In this document: one piece after another, positions 23,815 through 33,465 of the stretch
How positions within the stretch are numbered: position 1 is the stretch's first letter
Layout of the letters: each line of letters begins with the position of its first letter
Source of the DNA: Candidatus Polarisedimenticolaceae bacterium
GTDB taxonomy: Bacteria > Acidobacteriota > Polarisedimenticolia > Polarisedimenticolales > DASRJG01
Assembly (NCBI GenBank): GCA_036275915.1
Contig: DASUCV010000004.1
Span: 62,001 to 126,000 of the forward strand
Direction: 5' to 3'
Length of the DNA stretch: 64,000 bases
Position numbers and translations under genes: made by a program
The notes under the pieces: generated by a model
Seen by the model: the letters and a program-made list of their open reading frames with translations, nothing else
Told to the model about the DNA's origin: nothing
Databases searched by the model: none

Positions 23815-25275
23815 ATGCGCCGTTCGGGCAGGACACACCGCTGGGATCCGCTCGGCGGAGTCGTCCTGGCCCTGGCCGTGCTCGCGTGCACCGCCGGCGC
23901 GGGAGCGGGGGCGTCATCCCGCTCCGTCCGCGGACTCCCGCTTCTCCCCTCCGTCTCCGCCGCATCCAAGTTCGAGGGCGATTTCGAGTCCCGCCTCGCG
24001 GCATCCGATCCGGGCCGCCGCCAGGTCGCCCTCATCGACCTGACCGACCAGCTCGATCTTCGCGAGCTCGGCCGCCGCCTCGACCGCGCCGGGCAGGGCA
24101 AGCGCGCGCGCCGCGATGCGGTGGTCTCGGCCCTCGAGCAGGTGGCGCGGCGCCAGCAGGCGAAGCTGGCGCCCACGATCTCCGCCCTGACGTCCGACGG
24201 GTCCCTCGGGTTCGCGAAGGGGGTCGCGATCGTCAACCGGCTGGTCGTCGAGGGGACCCCGCAGGCGATCCGCACGCTCGCGCGTTGCCCCGAGGTCCGT
24301 TCGGTCCGCCCGGACTGGAGCTCCGAGCGCGCGCCCGTCGGCAAAGGGGACGCGGAGGCCGACGCCACGCTCGGCGCAACGTTCCCCTCTTGGGCGCCGG
24401 CCAGCATGCACGCCGACACCTTGTGGTCGCGTGGATACGACGGGCAGGGCGTCGTCGTCGCGATCATCGATACCGGCGCGTTCGAGAGCCACGAACAGCT
24501 CACGGGCCGCCGCGTGCCGGGCGATGCGGGATGGTTCGATCCGGTCGAGGGAACGACGATCGGCACCGATCACCACGGACACGGCACGGGGGTTCTCTCC
24601 CAGGCGGTCGGCGGCAATCCCGAAGGGCGGATCGTGGGCGTGGCGCCGAAGGCACGGTGGGCCGCGGCGGTCGGCAATTGGCGCAATTACTACGTTCGCT
24701 CGCGGATGACCCTCGCGGCGGACTGGGCGCTCCGGGTCGCCCGCCCCGACGTTCTCGTGAACGCCTGGTCGCACGACGAAGGTCCGTGCAGCGAGTTCGA
24801 CCGGCCGTTCATCGACGCCTGGAAAGCGTCGGGCATCTTCGTCGTCTTTCCGGCCGGGAACGGCGGACCGGCGGCGGGAACCGGCGAGAGCCCTGCGCAG
24901 CTTCCGGGGGTTCTTGCCGTCGCCGCGCTCGGGCGGGACGGTCTCGTCGACGCCCTGTCCAGCCGCGGACCGAGCCGCTGCGGCAGCCCGGGGTTCCCTT
25001 CGTTCGCGGCTCCCGGACGCGACCTGCCCATGGCGCTCGCGAGCGGACCGCGCGCCTACGCGATGGGCGAGGGAACGTCGCTCTCCGCCGGCCTCCTCGG
25101 GGGCGCGGCCGCGCTCCTCCTCCAGGCCGCTCCCGAAACCGACCCCGACACTCTCGAGCGGGTCCTCGTCAGGACCTCGCGGGACCTCGGGCCGCCGGGG
25201 CGCGACGACGACACGGGGGCAGGCGCGATCGACCTCGAAGCGGCGCTCGCGGCGCTCGAAGAGCGGCGGCCGTGA
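23815..25275 (+). CDS. subtilisin-like serine protease (S8), exported
   Basis: 486 residues from ATG 23815 with a hydrophobic export signal (residues ~14-30). A ~170-residue prodomain-like region precedes the catalytic domain. The triad is D219 in [16 protein letters not shown]256 in HGHGTGVLS and S421 in [12 protein letters not shown]348 in FPAGNGGP is the oxyanion residue. All are intact, so it should be active. The next gene starts inside its stop codon (GTGA overlap), tying it to the phosphatase-fold/TPR lipoprotein. It is divergent from the giant FG-GAP protein with 118 bp between. Confidence 0.92.
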   Translation: MRRSGRTHRWDPLGGVVLALAVLACTAGAGAGASSRSVRGLPLLPSVSAASKFEGDFESRLAASDPGRRQVALIDLTDQLDLRELGRRLDRAGQGKRARRDAVVSALEQVARRQQAKLAPTISALTSDGSLGFAKGVAIVNRLVVEGTPQAIRTLARCPEVRSVRPDWSSERAPVGKGDAEADATLGATFPSWAPASMHADTLWSRGYDGQGVVVAIIDTGAFESHEQLTGRRVPGDAGWFDPVEGTTIGTDHHGHGTGVLSQAVGGNPEGRIVGVAPKARWAAAVGNWRNYYVRSRMTLAADWALRVARPDVLVNAWSHDEGPCSEFDRPFIDAWKASGIFVVFPAGNGGPAAGTGESPAQLPGVLAVAALGRDGLVDALSSRGPSRCGSPGFPSFAAPGRDLPMALASGPRAYAMGEGTSLSAGLLGGAAALLLQAAPETDPDTLERVLVRTSRDLGPPGRDDDTGAGAIDLEAALAALEERRP

Positions 25276-27551
25276 AGCGTGCGGCGCTCGCGGCGCTCGC
25301 CGTCGTCCTCGCCGGGTGCGGTGGCCGGCCGAGGGACGTCGTCGTCATCACGCTCGACACCTTCCGCGCCGACCGCCTCGGCTGCTACGGCTCGACACGC
25401 GGTCTCACGCCCCGGCTCGACGCGTTCGCACGCGAGGCCGTGGTCTTCGCCGACGCGAGCTGCGCCGTGCCGCTCACCTTGCCGTCGCACGCCGTCATCT
25501 TCACGGGGCGATACCCGTCGACGACGGGCGTGCGGAACAACGGAGCGTTCGTCGTGCCGGCGAGCGAGACGACCCTCGCCGAGGCGCTCGCCGCGCGCGG
25601 CTGGCGCACCGGCGCCGTCATCGCGGCCTTTCCGCTCAAGGCGCGTTTCGGCTTGAGCCAGGGGTTCGAGATCTTCGATGAGGACTTGCCGGCCGTCGCG
25701 CTCGAGCCTGGCCGGACGTTCGCGGTCCATTTCGCCGAGCGCGACGCGACGGCGGTGACCGACCGCGCCCTCGCGGTCTGGGCGCGCCTCGCGGGCAAGC
25801 CTCGCTTCCTCTGGGCCCACTACTTCGACGCCCACGCGCCGTACACCGCGCCCGCGCGCTTCGCCGCGGCGCATCCGGACGCGCCGTACGACGCCGAGGT
25901 GGCGTACGTCGACGAGCAGGTCGGCCGGCTCCTCGACACCCTCGAGCGGGACGCTCCCGACGCGCTCATCGTGATCGCCGGCGATCACGGCGAGAGCCTC
26001 GGGGAGCACGGCGAGAAGACGCACGGCGTCTTCCTCTACCAGAGCACCGTCCACGTCCCGCTCATGATCCGCGCGCCGCGAAGGTGGCCGAAGCCCGGCG
26101 TGATCGAAGCGCCGGTCTCGCTGGCCGACGTGATGCCGACCGTTCTCGGCACCGTCGACGTCCCGGCCCCCCCGGGGCTCGATGGCGCGGACCTGGCGCC
26201 GCTCATCGAGCGCCACCGTCCGCCGCACCGCGAGGTCTACGCGGAATCCTATCTTCCGTTCCTCCAGTTCCGGTTCAGCCCGCTCACGATGCTGCGCGAC
26301 GGCGGCCTGAAGTACATCGAGGCCCCGACGCCCGAGCTGTACGACGTGGGCGCCGATCCCGGGGAACGGCGCAACACGTGGAGCCGGTCGGGGCCGGCCT
26401 CCGAGATGGCGGAGCGCCTCGCGGAACAGCGGGCCCGCGCCGACGCGCAGGCGGCCGGCCGCGCCGAGGGCGCGCTCGACGCCGAGGCCGAGGCGCGCCT
26501 GCGCAGCCTCGGCTATGCCTCCGCCGGCACGCTCGCCGGATCGAGCGGGCCTCCCGGCCGTGACCCGAAGACGATGACCGGCTACCTCGAGAGCTACGAC
26601 GAGGCGATCGGCCTCGTCGGCGCGGGCGAGGTCGAGAAGGGGCTGTCGATGCTCCGCGCGCTCGTGCCGCAAGCGCCCGAGAACTTCATGGTCCATTACC
26701 AGATCGCGGCGGCGCTGATCGGCTCTGGACGGAACGATCAGGCGGTCCCCGAGCTCGAGCAGGTCATCGCCGCGGCCCCGGAGTTCGGCGCGGCGCACAT
26801 GATGCTCGGCGAAAGCCTCGCCGCGCTGGGCAGGCTCGACGACGCGGTCGCGCGGTTCGACGCCGCGGCGCGCGCCATGCCGGGGCTCGCTGAGCCGAAG
26901 ATCACCGAAGGCCACGCGCTCGAGACCCGCGGCCGCTTCGACGCCGCGGCGGTGGCCTACCACGACGCCATCGAGCGCGAGCCCTCGTCCTGGAACGCCG
27001 CGTATGCCCTGCTGACGCTGCGGGTGGGACGCGGCGACGTGGCCCACGCCGTCGACGAGTTGGCCGCGCTCCGCGGAGAGCACGCGGGCTCGTGGGCGCT
27101 CGAGACGACGTACGCCGATGCGCTGTCGCGACAGGGCGAGACCGGTCGCGCGGAGGAGGCGATCCGGCGCTCGTTGGCGCTCGATCCCAACCGCCTCGAG
27201 ACGCTCGAGCGCGCGGCCGCGATCTTCGTCGCCGCACGGCAGCCGAAGGAAGCGATCGACGCCTACCGCAAGATCCTGGCGGCCGGGCCCGGCACGGCGG
27301 CGGCGCAGTGGGGCCTCGCCAAGGTGCTCGTCCAAGCGGGGACCGACGGCGAAGCCGACGCGGCCATCGGAGAGCTCGAGCGCCAGTACCCGCGGCGGGC
27401 CGACGCTCTGATCTTGCGCGGGCTGCTCTTCGAGCGGCGCGGCGATCGCGAAGCGGCCGAGGGCGCCTATCGCAAGGCGGTCGCTCTCGATCCAGGCTCC
27501 GAGCCGGCGCGGCGCGCGCTCGAGCGTCTGGTTCGGGGCGGCGCTCGCTGA
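25272..27551 (+). CDS. sulfatase-fold (alkaline phosphatase superfamily) lipoprotein with TPR tail
   Basis: 759 residues from GTG 25272. The lipobox LAGC places the lipidated Cys at residue 16. The metal-binding start VVVITLDTFRADRLGCYG and later IVIAGDHGESLGEHGEKTHG are alkaline-phosphatase-superfamily signatures. At the nucleophile position the sequence is CAVPLTLPSHAVIFTG: the C-x-P-x-R of true sulfatases is absent, and a Thr or Ser is more likely to act. From about residue 430 there are TPR repeats to the end. Two relatives occur at 35252-37186 and 50277-52469. The substrate is unknown. A strong terminator follows. Confidence 0.85.
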   Translation: MKRAALAALAVVLAGCGGRPRDVVVITLDTFRADRLGCYGSTRGLTPRLDAFAREAVVFADASCAVPLTLPSHAVIFTGRYPSTTGVRNNGAFVVPASETTLAEALAARGWRTGAVIAAFPLKARFGLSQGFEIFDEDLPAVALEPGRTFAVHFAERDATAVTDRALAVWARLAGKPRFLWAHYFDAHAPYTAPARFAAAHPDAPYDAEVAYVDEQVGRLLDTLERDAPDALIVIAGDHGESLGEHGEKTHGVFLYQSTVHVPLMIRAPRRWPKPGVIEAPVSLADVMPTVLGTVDVPAPPGLDGADLAPLIERHRPPHREVYAESYLPFLQFRFSPLTMLRDGGLKYIEAPTPELYDVGADPGERRNTWSRSGPASEMAERLAEQRARADAQAAGRAEGALDAEAEARLRSLGYASAGTLAGSSGPPGRDPKTMTGYLESYDEAIGLVGAGEVEKGLSMLRALVPQAPENFMVHYQIAAALIGSGRNDQAVPELEQVIAAAPEFGAAHMMLGESLAALGRLDDAVARFDAAARAMPGLAEPKITEGHALETRGRFDAAAVAYHDAIEREPSSWNAAYALLTLRVGRGDVAHAVDELAALRGEHAGSWALETTYADALSRQGETGRAEEAIRRSLALDPNRLETLERAAAIFVAARQPKEAIDAYRKILAAGPGTAAAQWGLAKVLVQAGTDGEADAAIGELERQYPRRADALILRGLLFERRGDREAAEGAYRKAVALDPGSEPARRALERLVRGGAR

Positions 27552-27555
27552 AACA

Positions 27556-27583
27556 AAGAGGGCGGGGTTTCCCCCGCCCTCTT
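27556..27583. terminator. strong bidirectional terminator
   Basis: A 12-bp G+C-rich inverted repeat (27556-27567 with 27572-27583, loop of four) begins 5 bp after the plus-strand lipoprotein stop and ends before the stop of the convergent gene at 27606. It has A residues on the left and CTT on the right, so it can act in both directions. Confidence 0.75.
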
Positions 27584-27605
27584 CGCATCGTGGATTACGA
27601 ACGGA

Positions 27606-28421
27606 TCAGTAGTGAATCTGCGGAGCGTTGGCCGCCTGATTCGTCTGCTTCACGTGGAACGTGTTTGCCACACCGTCGATCGTGATCGTCGCGTCGACGT
27701 ACGGACCGGGGTGCGAACGATTCCAATTACCGAAGGCCTGCATGGCGTTCCGGTTGTTCGGATTCGTCATGTCGAGGATCGCCCGGCGCTTCGCGAGGTT
27801 GAACTGCACGCCGATCTGCCCGGTCATCGGAACCTGGAAGGCGCTGCCGTTGTGGTTGTCCACCACGATCGACGTGTTGAGCGCGTTCAGGTTCGTCCGC
27901 AGCCAGGTCTGGCCGTTCAGCTGGACCGGGGTCATCTCGTTGGCGAGGGCGAGAAGCTTCATGCTGCGGTCGCCGTTGGCGACGCGGCCGCACTCACCGT
28001 AGTAGCGGCTGGTGCTCACGAGGTACGTGAGGCTGCGGAAGCCGCTGCAGTTCGCGTTGCCGCGATAGTCGAACATGTCGACGTCGCCCACCTCGGGATC
28101 GTCGGCCGTCACGATGGCGCAGCCGTTCCAATCCGGCGAGCAGTAGGTGTCGTCCTTGAAAAGATCGTCGATCGTCGTCGCGAAGTTGTACGTCGAGAGC
28201 GTACGGTCGCCGTTCGCGGCCTGGTCGACGTACCACATGAAGTTGTCAACGCCGTCGGGCCACGTGGTCGCGAACTGCGCGAACTGGCGGATGTACGCCT
28301 TGCCGTTCGTGTTGACCGTGCCGCCCACGTCGTTGTCCGTGATCAGGGAGTAGTTCGTGATGGCACAGCCAAAACCAAGGGCTGCTGCCGCCGCGAACGC
28401 CGCCACAACGAACTTCTTCAT
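27606..28421 (-). CDS. exported protein of unknown function
   Basis: 271 residues. ATG 28421 is preceded by AAGGAG seven bases upstream. The signal sequence is MKKFVVAAFAAAAALGFGC; the Cys may be a lipidation site although GFGC is not a standard lipobox. The mature protein has paired Cys (DTYCSPDWNGC, ANCSGF, YYGEC), many Asn/Thr and short beta-like strands. I do not recognise a family. It stands alone behind a 230-bp region with direct repeats and converges on the phosphatase-fold lipoprotein gene across a shared terminator. Confidence 0.75.
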   Translation of the reverse strand: MKKFVVAAFAAAAALGFGCAITNYSLITDNDVGGTVNTNGKAYIRQFAQFATTWPDGVDNFMWYVDQAANGDRTLSTYNFATTIDDLFKDDTYCSPDWNGCAIVTADDPEVGDVDMFDYRGNANCSGFRSLTYLVSTSRYYGECGRVANGDRSMKLLALANEMTPVQLNGQTWLRTNLNALNTSIVVDNHNGSAFQVPMTGQIGVQFNLAKRRAILDMTNPNNRNAMQAFGNWNRSHPGPYVDATITIDGVANTFHVKQTNQAANAPQIHY

Positions 28422-28651
28422 CACATGACTCCTTTTCGACAGTCTGTCGCTGCCCCCTGGAACTAAAACTTTTTAGGCCCCTTGCCCCCTTGAACCCGCT
28501 GCTGCCGGCGAAACTGTCCTCACATCCAGGCTCTCCAACGCAACTCCTTGGTCCAAGTTGCGAAGGTATACAGCGATTTTTTGTCAGTCCGTCGAGATTT
28601 GTGATGACCAAACCTTGCAATGTGCTGTCCGATTCATACCTTGCGAAGGTT
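28422..28651. other. intergenic region with direct repeats and a small palindrome
   Basis: This 230-bp gap lies upstream of the unknown exported protein and downstream of the GT-C-like gene, and is more A+T-rich than its surroundings. It contains the palindrome CTAAAACTTTTTAG (28463-28476) and one copy of a ~23-bp repeat (28558-28582) whose partner is at 28641-28662. No standard promoter stands out, though T-rich tracts accompany each repeat. Confidence 0.5.
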
Positions 28652-28662
28652 TCAGCGTTTTT
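28558..28662. repeat. pair of ~23-bp direct repeats
   Basis: TTGCGAAGGTATACAGCGAT plus a T run (28558-28582) and TTGCGAAGGTTTCAGCGTTT plus TT (28641-28662) share TTGCGAAGGT, then CAGCG, then a T tract. They are 83 bp apart. The second copy overlaps the last codons of the membrane protein gene. They could be binding sites or remnants of duplication. Confidence 0.55.
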
Positions 28663-30082
28663 CCGGTTCGTCGGAGATGAGCAGCGCGAAAGCCGTATCG
28701 CCATCAATGCGCTGCCATCCATGGCGCGATGACAAAGCGGCCGCGAGCGGATCGCCCGCGTCGACGAGCACCCATCGGATATCGAACCGGCGCACGAGAT
28801 CGTCGAAGAGCCGCTCCCAGCCCGGTCGAGCGAGGAGGATCGTGTCGTACACGTCGGTGCGGAACGTGCCGTAGAGGTCGTTCCGTCCGTCCATCGCGAC
28901 GACCTCGCCGGGGTAGAGGCGCCACATCAGGAAGCCGCCGAACCGGTAGGCGTTGAAACCGTTCCCACCGATCCCCTGCCGGACGAGGCGGCGCACTTCC
29001 GTCTCGGGAAGCGGGCGGCTCGGCTGCTCGCCGAAGCGCGGGACGACGCCGATGAACTTCGCTCCGGAGAGGAGCACGACGATGATCGCGGCCCCGACGA
29101 GGACCAGCGGCCTCGCGCGGAAACGCAACCCGCCGATCGCCTCGATCGTGACCGGCACGAGCACGATCGCGAACAAGGGAAGATGCCGGATCGCCGTCAC
29201 GAAGAGCGCGCCGAACCCCAGGACGCGAAGGAGCCCGGCCGGCCTCGGTCTTGCCCCCGCCACGATCGCCGCCACGAGAAGCGCCGCCGTCAGCACGAGG
29301 AGCGGGAGATGGAGGAGGTCCGGCCGCGCCCACTCGTTGTTGCCGGCGACCATCGCCGGATCGCGCGCGTACCGGAACGCGTAGGCGAGCTGCCGCCAGC
29401 CGAGGGGGTTGAGGCATGCGGCGACGGGGGCGAGGAGCGCCGCCAACGTCACCCGGCGAGCCCGCGCCTCGCGCGCGATCCAGGCGCCTGCGGCCTCGGC
29501 GGCGACCGCGGCGCAGCCGAGCAGCACCGCGCCATGGACGTTCGACCAGACGGCGATCACGGCGAGGACCCCGGCCAGCGCCCCCTTCGAGCCGATCCGG
29601 TCGCGGTCGAGAAGGTCGATGACAGCGGCGAGCGCGAGGTACGAGAGGATCTGCGGCCGGATGTCCCAGAAGAGGTTGCCGAAGGTCAGGAAAGCGGCGA
29701 GCCAGACCCCGAGCGCGGCGAGGCCGGGGCCGGCCCCGGAGCGGAGGATCGTCGCGGCGAGGAGCGCCATCGTCGCCGCGCAAGCCGCGCCGCGGAGGAG
29801 CACGAGGCCGACGCGTCCGCCGGGCGTGAGCACGAGCACGCCGCCGTCGTCGCGCTCCGCACGTCCGATGAGCGCGGCCAACGCCTGGAAGCCCCACTCG
29901 TTGTCGTGCCACGGCGCCTGTCCGAACGTCGCCGAGCCGACCCCGCGCGTCGGGATCGTACGCGTGTCGAGGATCCTGCGTCCGGTCGCGAGGTGGTAAT
30001 AGGCGTCGACGCTCGTGATCGGGAAGAGGGCCAGCCAAAAGGTCGCGAGGACGGCGGCGAGAGGAAGGAAGCGCGCGTTCAC
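28652..30082 (-). CDS. polytopic membrane protein, GT-C glycosyltransferase-like
   Basis: 476 residues from GTG 30082 with roughly ten hydrophobic segments. After the first helix comes SVDAYYHLATGRRILDTRTIP and then APWHDNEWGFQALAAL, matching the pattern D-x-x-H-L-A-x-G-x-x-I...I-P...P-W-x-x-x-E-W seen in a widespread group of PMT-like membrane proteins. The C-terminal ~110 residues are soluble (VRRFDIRWVLVDAGDPLA). A lipid-linked sugar transfer role is only a guess from topology and this motif. Confidence 0.6.
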   Translation of the reverse strand: MNARFLPLAAVLATFWLALFPITSVDAYYHLATGRRILDTRTIPTRGVGSATFGQAPWHDNEWGFQALAALIGRAERDDGGVLVLTPGGRVGLVLLRGAACAATMALLAATILRSGAGPGLAALGVWLAAFLTFGNLFWDIRPQILSYLALAAVIDLLDRDRIGSKGALAGVLAVIAVWSNVHGAVLLGCAAVAAEAAGAWIAREARARRVTLAALLAPVAACLNPLGWRQLAYAFRYARDPAMVAGNNEWARPDLLHLPLLVLTAALLVAAIVAGARPRPAGLLRVLGFGALFVTAIRHLPLFAIVLVPVTIEAIGGLRFRARPLVLVGAAIIVVLLSGAKFIGVVPRFGEQPSRPLPETEVRRLVRQGIGGNGFNAYRFGGFLMWRLYPGEVVAMDGRNDLYGTFRTDVYDTILLARPGWERLFDDLVRRFDIRWVLVDAGDPLAAALSSRHGWQRIDGDTAFALLISDEPEKR

Positions 30083-30145
30083 GCGCAAACGATAGCCGGT
30101 AGTCGGTGGTTTCCGATCTACAGTCCGACGACGATCGACTCTCGA

Positions 30146-30835
30146 TTAGTTCGAGAGGGTGATCGAGCCGTCGGACCCCATCGTCATGAGAATCTTCGTC
30201 GTCGAGCCCTTCAAGGGCTTCGCCGCGACGGCGGGCGACGACCGCCCCAGAGAATTCTCGATCTTCTTCACGTACTGCTGCGTCTCCTGGTAGTTCGGGA
30301 CCCCGCCGTACTTGTGGACCGCGCCGGAACCCGCGTTGTACGCGGCGAGAGCCAGCGTCACGTTACCGTCGAACTCGTCCAGGAGGTCGCGGAGGTGGGC
30401 CGCGCCCGCACGCAGGTTCTGGTACGGATCGTGGAGGTCCGAGACACCGTACTGCTTCGCCGTCGACGGCAGGAGCTGCATGAGCCCCCGCGCGCCCTTG
30501 TTCGAGACCGCCTTCGGGTTGAAGCCCGACTCGACGAGGGCGACCGCCTTCACGAGCGACGGATCGACGCCGTTGTCGCGCGCGACCTGATCGATGTAAG
30601 GGTCGTAGATCGTCGCGGGAAGCGCGCCGGGGCGGGCGTACTGCGCGGGGCCCCCGCGCAGCCTCGGCACCGGCTTGGCGGTCCGGTGCTTGTCGACCGG
30701 CACCGTGTTCGTGAAGATGACGTTCCCGTTCTTGTCCGTGTAGAAGAGCATCTCGTCCGCGCGCACGGACGCCGCGCAGAGCGTCAGGACGACGGCGAGG
30801 CAGAGGCTTCGATGCGGCGCGCAACGGCGGTGCAT
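30146..30835 (-). CDS. lytic transglycosylase (SLT) with N-terminal DUF4124
   Basis: 229 residues with a signal peptide (APHRSLCLAVVLTLCAASVRA). A short DUF4124-like domain (EMLFYTDKNGNVIFTNTVPVD) is followed by a Slt-type domain. The catalytic Glu is in KAVALVESGFNPKAVS, then GARGLMQLLPSTAKQYGV, LRAGAAHLRDLL and LALAAYNAGSGAVHKYGGVPNY. It should cleave peptidoglycan with 1,6-anhydro product formation in the periplasm. ATG 30835 overlaps the alaS 3' end by 52 bp; internal starts would shorten the signal peptide. Confidence 0.9.
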   Translation of the reverse strand: MHRRCAPHRSLCLAVVLTLCAASVRADEMLFYTDKNGNVIFTNTVPVDKHRTAKPVPRLRGGPAQYARPGALPATIYDPYIDQVARDNGVDPSLVKAVALVESGFNPKAVSNKGARGLMQLLPSTAKQYGVSDLHDPYQNLRAGAAHLRDLLDEFDGNVTLALAAYNAGSGAVHKYGGVPNYQETQQYVKKIENSLGRSSPAVAAKPLKGSTTKILMTMGSDGSITLSN

Positions 30836-33465
30836 GCCGTCCTCAGCGCCTCGTCCAGCCGCGACGGGTCCTTGCCTCCCGCCTCGGCCAGATCCTGACG
30901 GCCGCCGCCCCCGCCTCCGATGATCGCGGCCAGCTCGCGGACGAGCTCGCCGGCGCCGACCTTGCCCTTGACGTCGTCCGTGACCGCGACGAGCAGAGAG
31001 GCCTTCCCGTCGTCGGCGCGGCCGAGGACCACGATGCCGGAGCCGAGCGTCTTGCGAAGATCATCGGCGAGGACGCGCGACTCCTGCGCGCTGAGCCCGT
31101 CGACGCGCGCCGCGAGCACCTTGACCCCGGCCGCGACCTCCGGTGACGCGGCGCGGCGCGCGAGATCCTCGCGGACGGCGCGCACGCGCTGCTGCTCGAG
31201 GTCGCGCTGCACGACGCGGAGCTGCTCGAGGCGCTGCCCGAGCTCGGCAGCCGCGTCGTGGCGCGGCACGGACAGGAGATCCTCCACACGTCTCAGAATC
31301 TGGTGATCGGATCGTGATTTTTCCAGCGACCCTTCGCCGGTCACCGCCTCGACCCGGCGTGTCCCCGAGGCGACGCCGCGCTCGTGGGTGAGGAGAAACA
31401 TCCCGATCTCGCCCGTTCTCGCGCAATGGGTCCCGCCGCACAGCTCTTTCGAGAATGACCCGATCGTCACCACTCTTACGTTTTCGCCATACTTCTCGCC
31501 GAAGAGCGCCATCGCCCCCGACTGGAGCGCCTCGTCGAGCGGCAGGACGTCGGTCGTGATCTCTGCGTTCTCGAGGACCTTCCGGTTCACGAGCGACTCG
31601 ATGTCGGCGAGCGCCCGGTCGCCGACGCCGGCGAAGTGGGAGAAGTCGAAGCGCAGCCGGTCGGGCGCGACGAGCGAGCCGGCCTGCTTGACGTGCGTGC
31701 CGACGACCTCGCGCAGCGCAGCGTGGAGCAGGTGGGTCGCCGTGTGGTTCCGGCGGATCGCATCGCGCCTGGCGACGTCGATCTCCGCGGCGACGTACTC
31801 CCCCACCGCGAGGCGTCCGGACTCGACGAGGACGCGCGAGGCGATGAGCCCCGCGGCCGGCCGGTGCGTTCCGTCGACACGGACGCGCGCACGCTCGGAC
31901 ACGATCCACCCGGTATCGCCGATCTGACCGCCCGCCTCGCCGTAGAACGGCGTCGCCTCGAGGAGGACCTCGCCCGTCGCCCCTTCGCGCAGCTCGTTCA
32001 CTGTGGAGCCGGCCTCGTCGATGAGCGCGGCGACCTTCACCCCTTCGAGCGCCGGTACGCGGAAGCCCTCGAAGACCGTGCGATAACGTCCCGCAAGCTC
32101 GTGCCACGCGCCCGCCGCTTCTTCCTTCTTCCCACCCTTCCACGAGGCCTGCGCACGCTGGCGCTGCTTGCCGAGCTCCGCCTCGAACCCCGGCATGTCG
32201 AGAGTGATGCCGCGCTCCTCGGCGACGTCCTGCGCGAGGTCGAGCGGAAGGCCGAAGGTATCGTAGAGCCGGAACAGGTCGGCGCCGGGGAGCACCCTCG
32301 CCTCTCCCTTCATCTTCGCGAGCGCCTCGTCGAGGAGCGTGAGGCCCGCCGCGACCGTCTCGCCGAAGCGCTCCTCTTCGCGGCGCGCCACCTCGAGGAT
32401 CGCCGGCATGGCGCCGACGATCTCGGGATAGACCTCGCCGAGCGTCTCGATGACGGCGGGCGCGACCCCGTGAAGGAACGGTCCCTGGATCCCGAGCTTC
32501 CGCCCGTGGCGGATGGCGCGGCGGAGCACGCGACGCAGCACGTACCCGCGCTTGTCGTTCGCGGGCACGACACCGTCGGCGACGAGGAAACAATGCGCGC
32601 GGATGTGATCGGCGATGACGCGCATCGAGACGTCCGCCGCGTCGTCCTCGCCGTACGTGCGGCCCGACGCCCTCGCCGCCGCATGCAGGATCGGCTGGAA
32701 GAGATCGGTGTCGTAGTTGCTGCGCTTCCCCTGGAGCACCGACGTGATCCGCTCGAGCCCCATGCCGGTATCGATCGACGGCGCCGGCAGCGGCTCGAGA
32801 CGGCCGTCGGCGTGCTGCTCGAATTGCATGAAGACGAGGTTCCAGATCTCGATGTAGCGGCGGGTGTCGGTGTCGGGGTTCGAGACCCCGGCCACCGAGG
32901 TGAGATCGGCGCCGAGATCGTAGTGGATCTCGCTGCACGGCCCGCACGGACCGGTGTCCCCCATTCTCCAGAAATTGTCTTTCTCGCCGAGCCGGAGGAT
33001 CCGGGACGGATCGACCCCGACGACATCGCGCCAGATCGCGAGGGCCTCGTCGTCGCCCGGCACCTGCTCGGTCCCCGCGAAGACGGTGACCCAGAGGCGA
33101 TCCGCCGGAACGCCGTACACCTTCGTGATCAGGTCCCACGCGAAGGAGATCGCCTCCTTCTTGAAGTAATCGCCGAACGAGAAGTTGCCGAGCATCTCGA
33201 AGAAGGTGTGGTGGCGGGGCGTGCGGCCGACCTGCTCGAGGTCGTTGTGCTTGCCGGAGACCCGGAGACATTTCTGCGACGAGGTCGCGCGCACGTACTC
33301 GCGCTTCTCCTTCCCCGTGAACACATCTTTGAACTGGTTCATTCCGGCGTTCGCGAAGAGGAGCGTCGGGTCCTTCGGGAGGACGAGGGGCGAGCTGGGC
33401 ACGATGCGGTGCCCGCGCGCGGCGAAGAACTCGAGGAAAGCGCGGCGGATCTCGAGCGATGTCAC
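30784..33465 (-). CDS. alaS: alanyl-tRNA synthetase
   Basis: 893 residues, full length. The N-terminal FLEFFAARGHRIVPSSPLVL and LLFANAGMNQFKDVFTGKE are the class II aminoacylation domain, the editing domain has the zinc motif HTATHLLHAALREV with CGGTHCARTGEIG, and the C-Ala domain ends near GGGGGRQDLAEAGG. It charges tRNA-Ala. ATG 33465 overlaps the recX stop by 4 bp, the common recX-alaS linkage. Confidence 0.97.
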   Translation of the reverse strand: MTSLEIRRAFLEFFAARGHRIVPSSPLVLPKDPTLLFANAGMNQFKDVFTGKEKREYVRATSSQKCLRVSGKHNDLEQVGRTPRHHTFFEMLGNFSFGDYFKKEAISFAWDLITKVYGVPADRLWVTVFAGTEQVPGDDEALAIWRDVVGVDPSRILRLGEKDNFWRMGDTGPCGPCSEIHYDLGADLTSVAGVSNPDTDTRRYIEIWNLVFMQFEQHADGRLEPLPAPSIDTGMGLERITSVLQGKRSNYDTDLFQPILHAAARASGRTYGEDDAADVSMRVIADHIRAHCFLVADGVVPANDKRGYVLRRVLRRAIRHGRKLGIQGPFLHGVAPAVIETLGEVYPEIVGAMPAILEVARREEERFGETVAAGLTLLDEALAKMKGEARVLPGADLFRLYDTFGLPLDLAQDVAEERGITLDMPGFEAELGKQRQRAQASWKGGKKEEAAGAWHELAGRYRTVFEGFRVPALEGVKVAALIDEAGSTVNELREGATGEVLLEATPFYGEAGGQIGDTGWIVSERARVRVDGTHRPAAGLIASRVLVESGRLAVGEYVAAEIDVARRDAIRRNHTATHLLHAALREVVGTHVKQAGSLVAPDRLRFDFSHFAGVGDRALADIESLVNRKVLENAEITTDVLPLDEALQSGAMALFGEKYGENVRVVTIGSFSKELCGGTHCARTGEIGMFLLTHERGVASGTRRVEAVTGEGSLEKSRSDHQILRRVEDLLSVPRHDAAAELGQRLEQLRVVQRDLEQQRVRAVREDLARRAASPEVAAGVKVLAARVDGLSAQESRVLADDLRKTLGSGIVVLGRADDGKASLLVAVTDDVKGKVGAGELVRELAAIIGGGGGGRQDLAEAGGKDPSRLDEALRTACTAVARRIEASASPSS

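Noticed and set aside
25272-27551. Annotation as a true sulfatase
   Set aside because: The C/S-x-P-x-R formylglycine motif is missing; VPLTLPSH occupies that position. The same holds for the two related genes.
28463-28476. CTAAAACTTTTTAG as a rho-independent terminator for the GT-C-like gene
   Set aside because: The stem is only 6 A-T-rich pairs and lies about 175 bp after the stop; it fits an operator or chance palindrome better.
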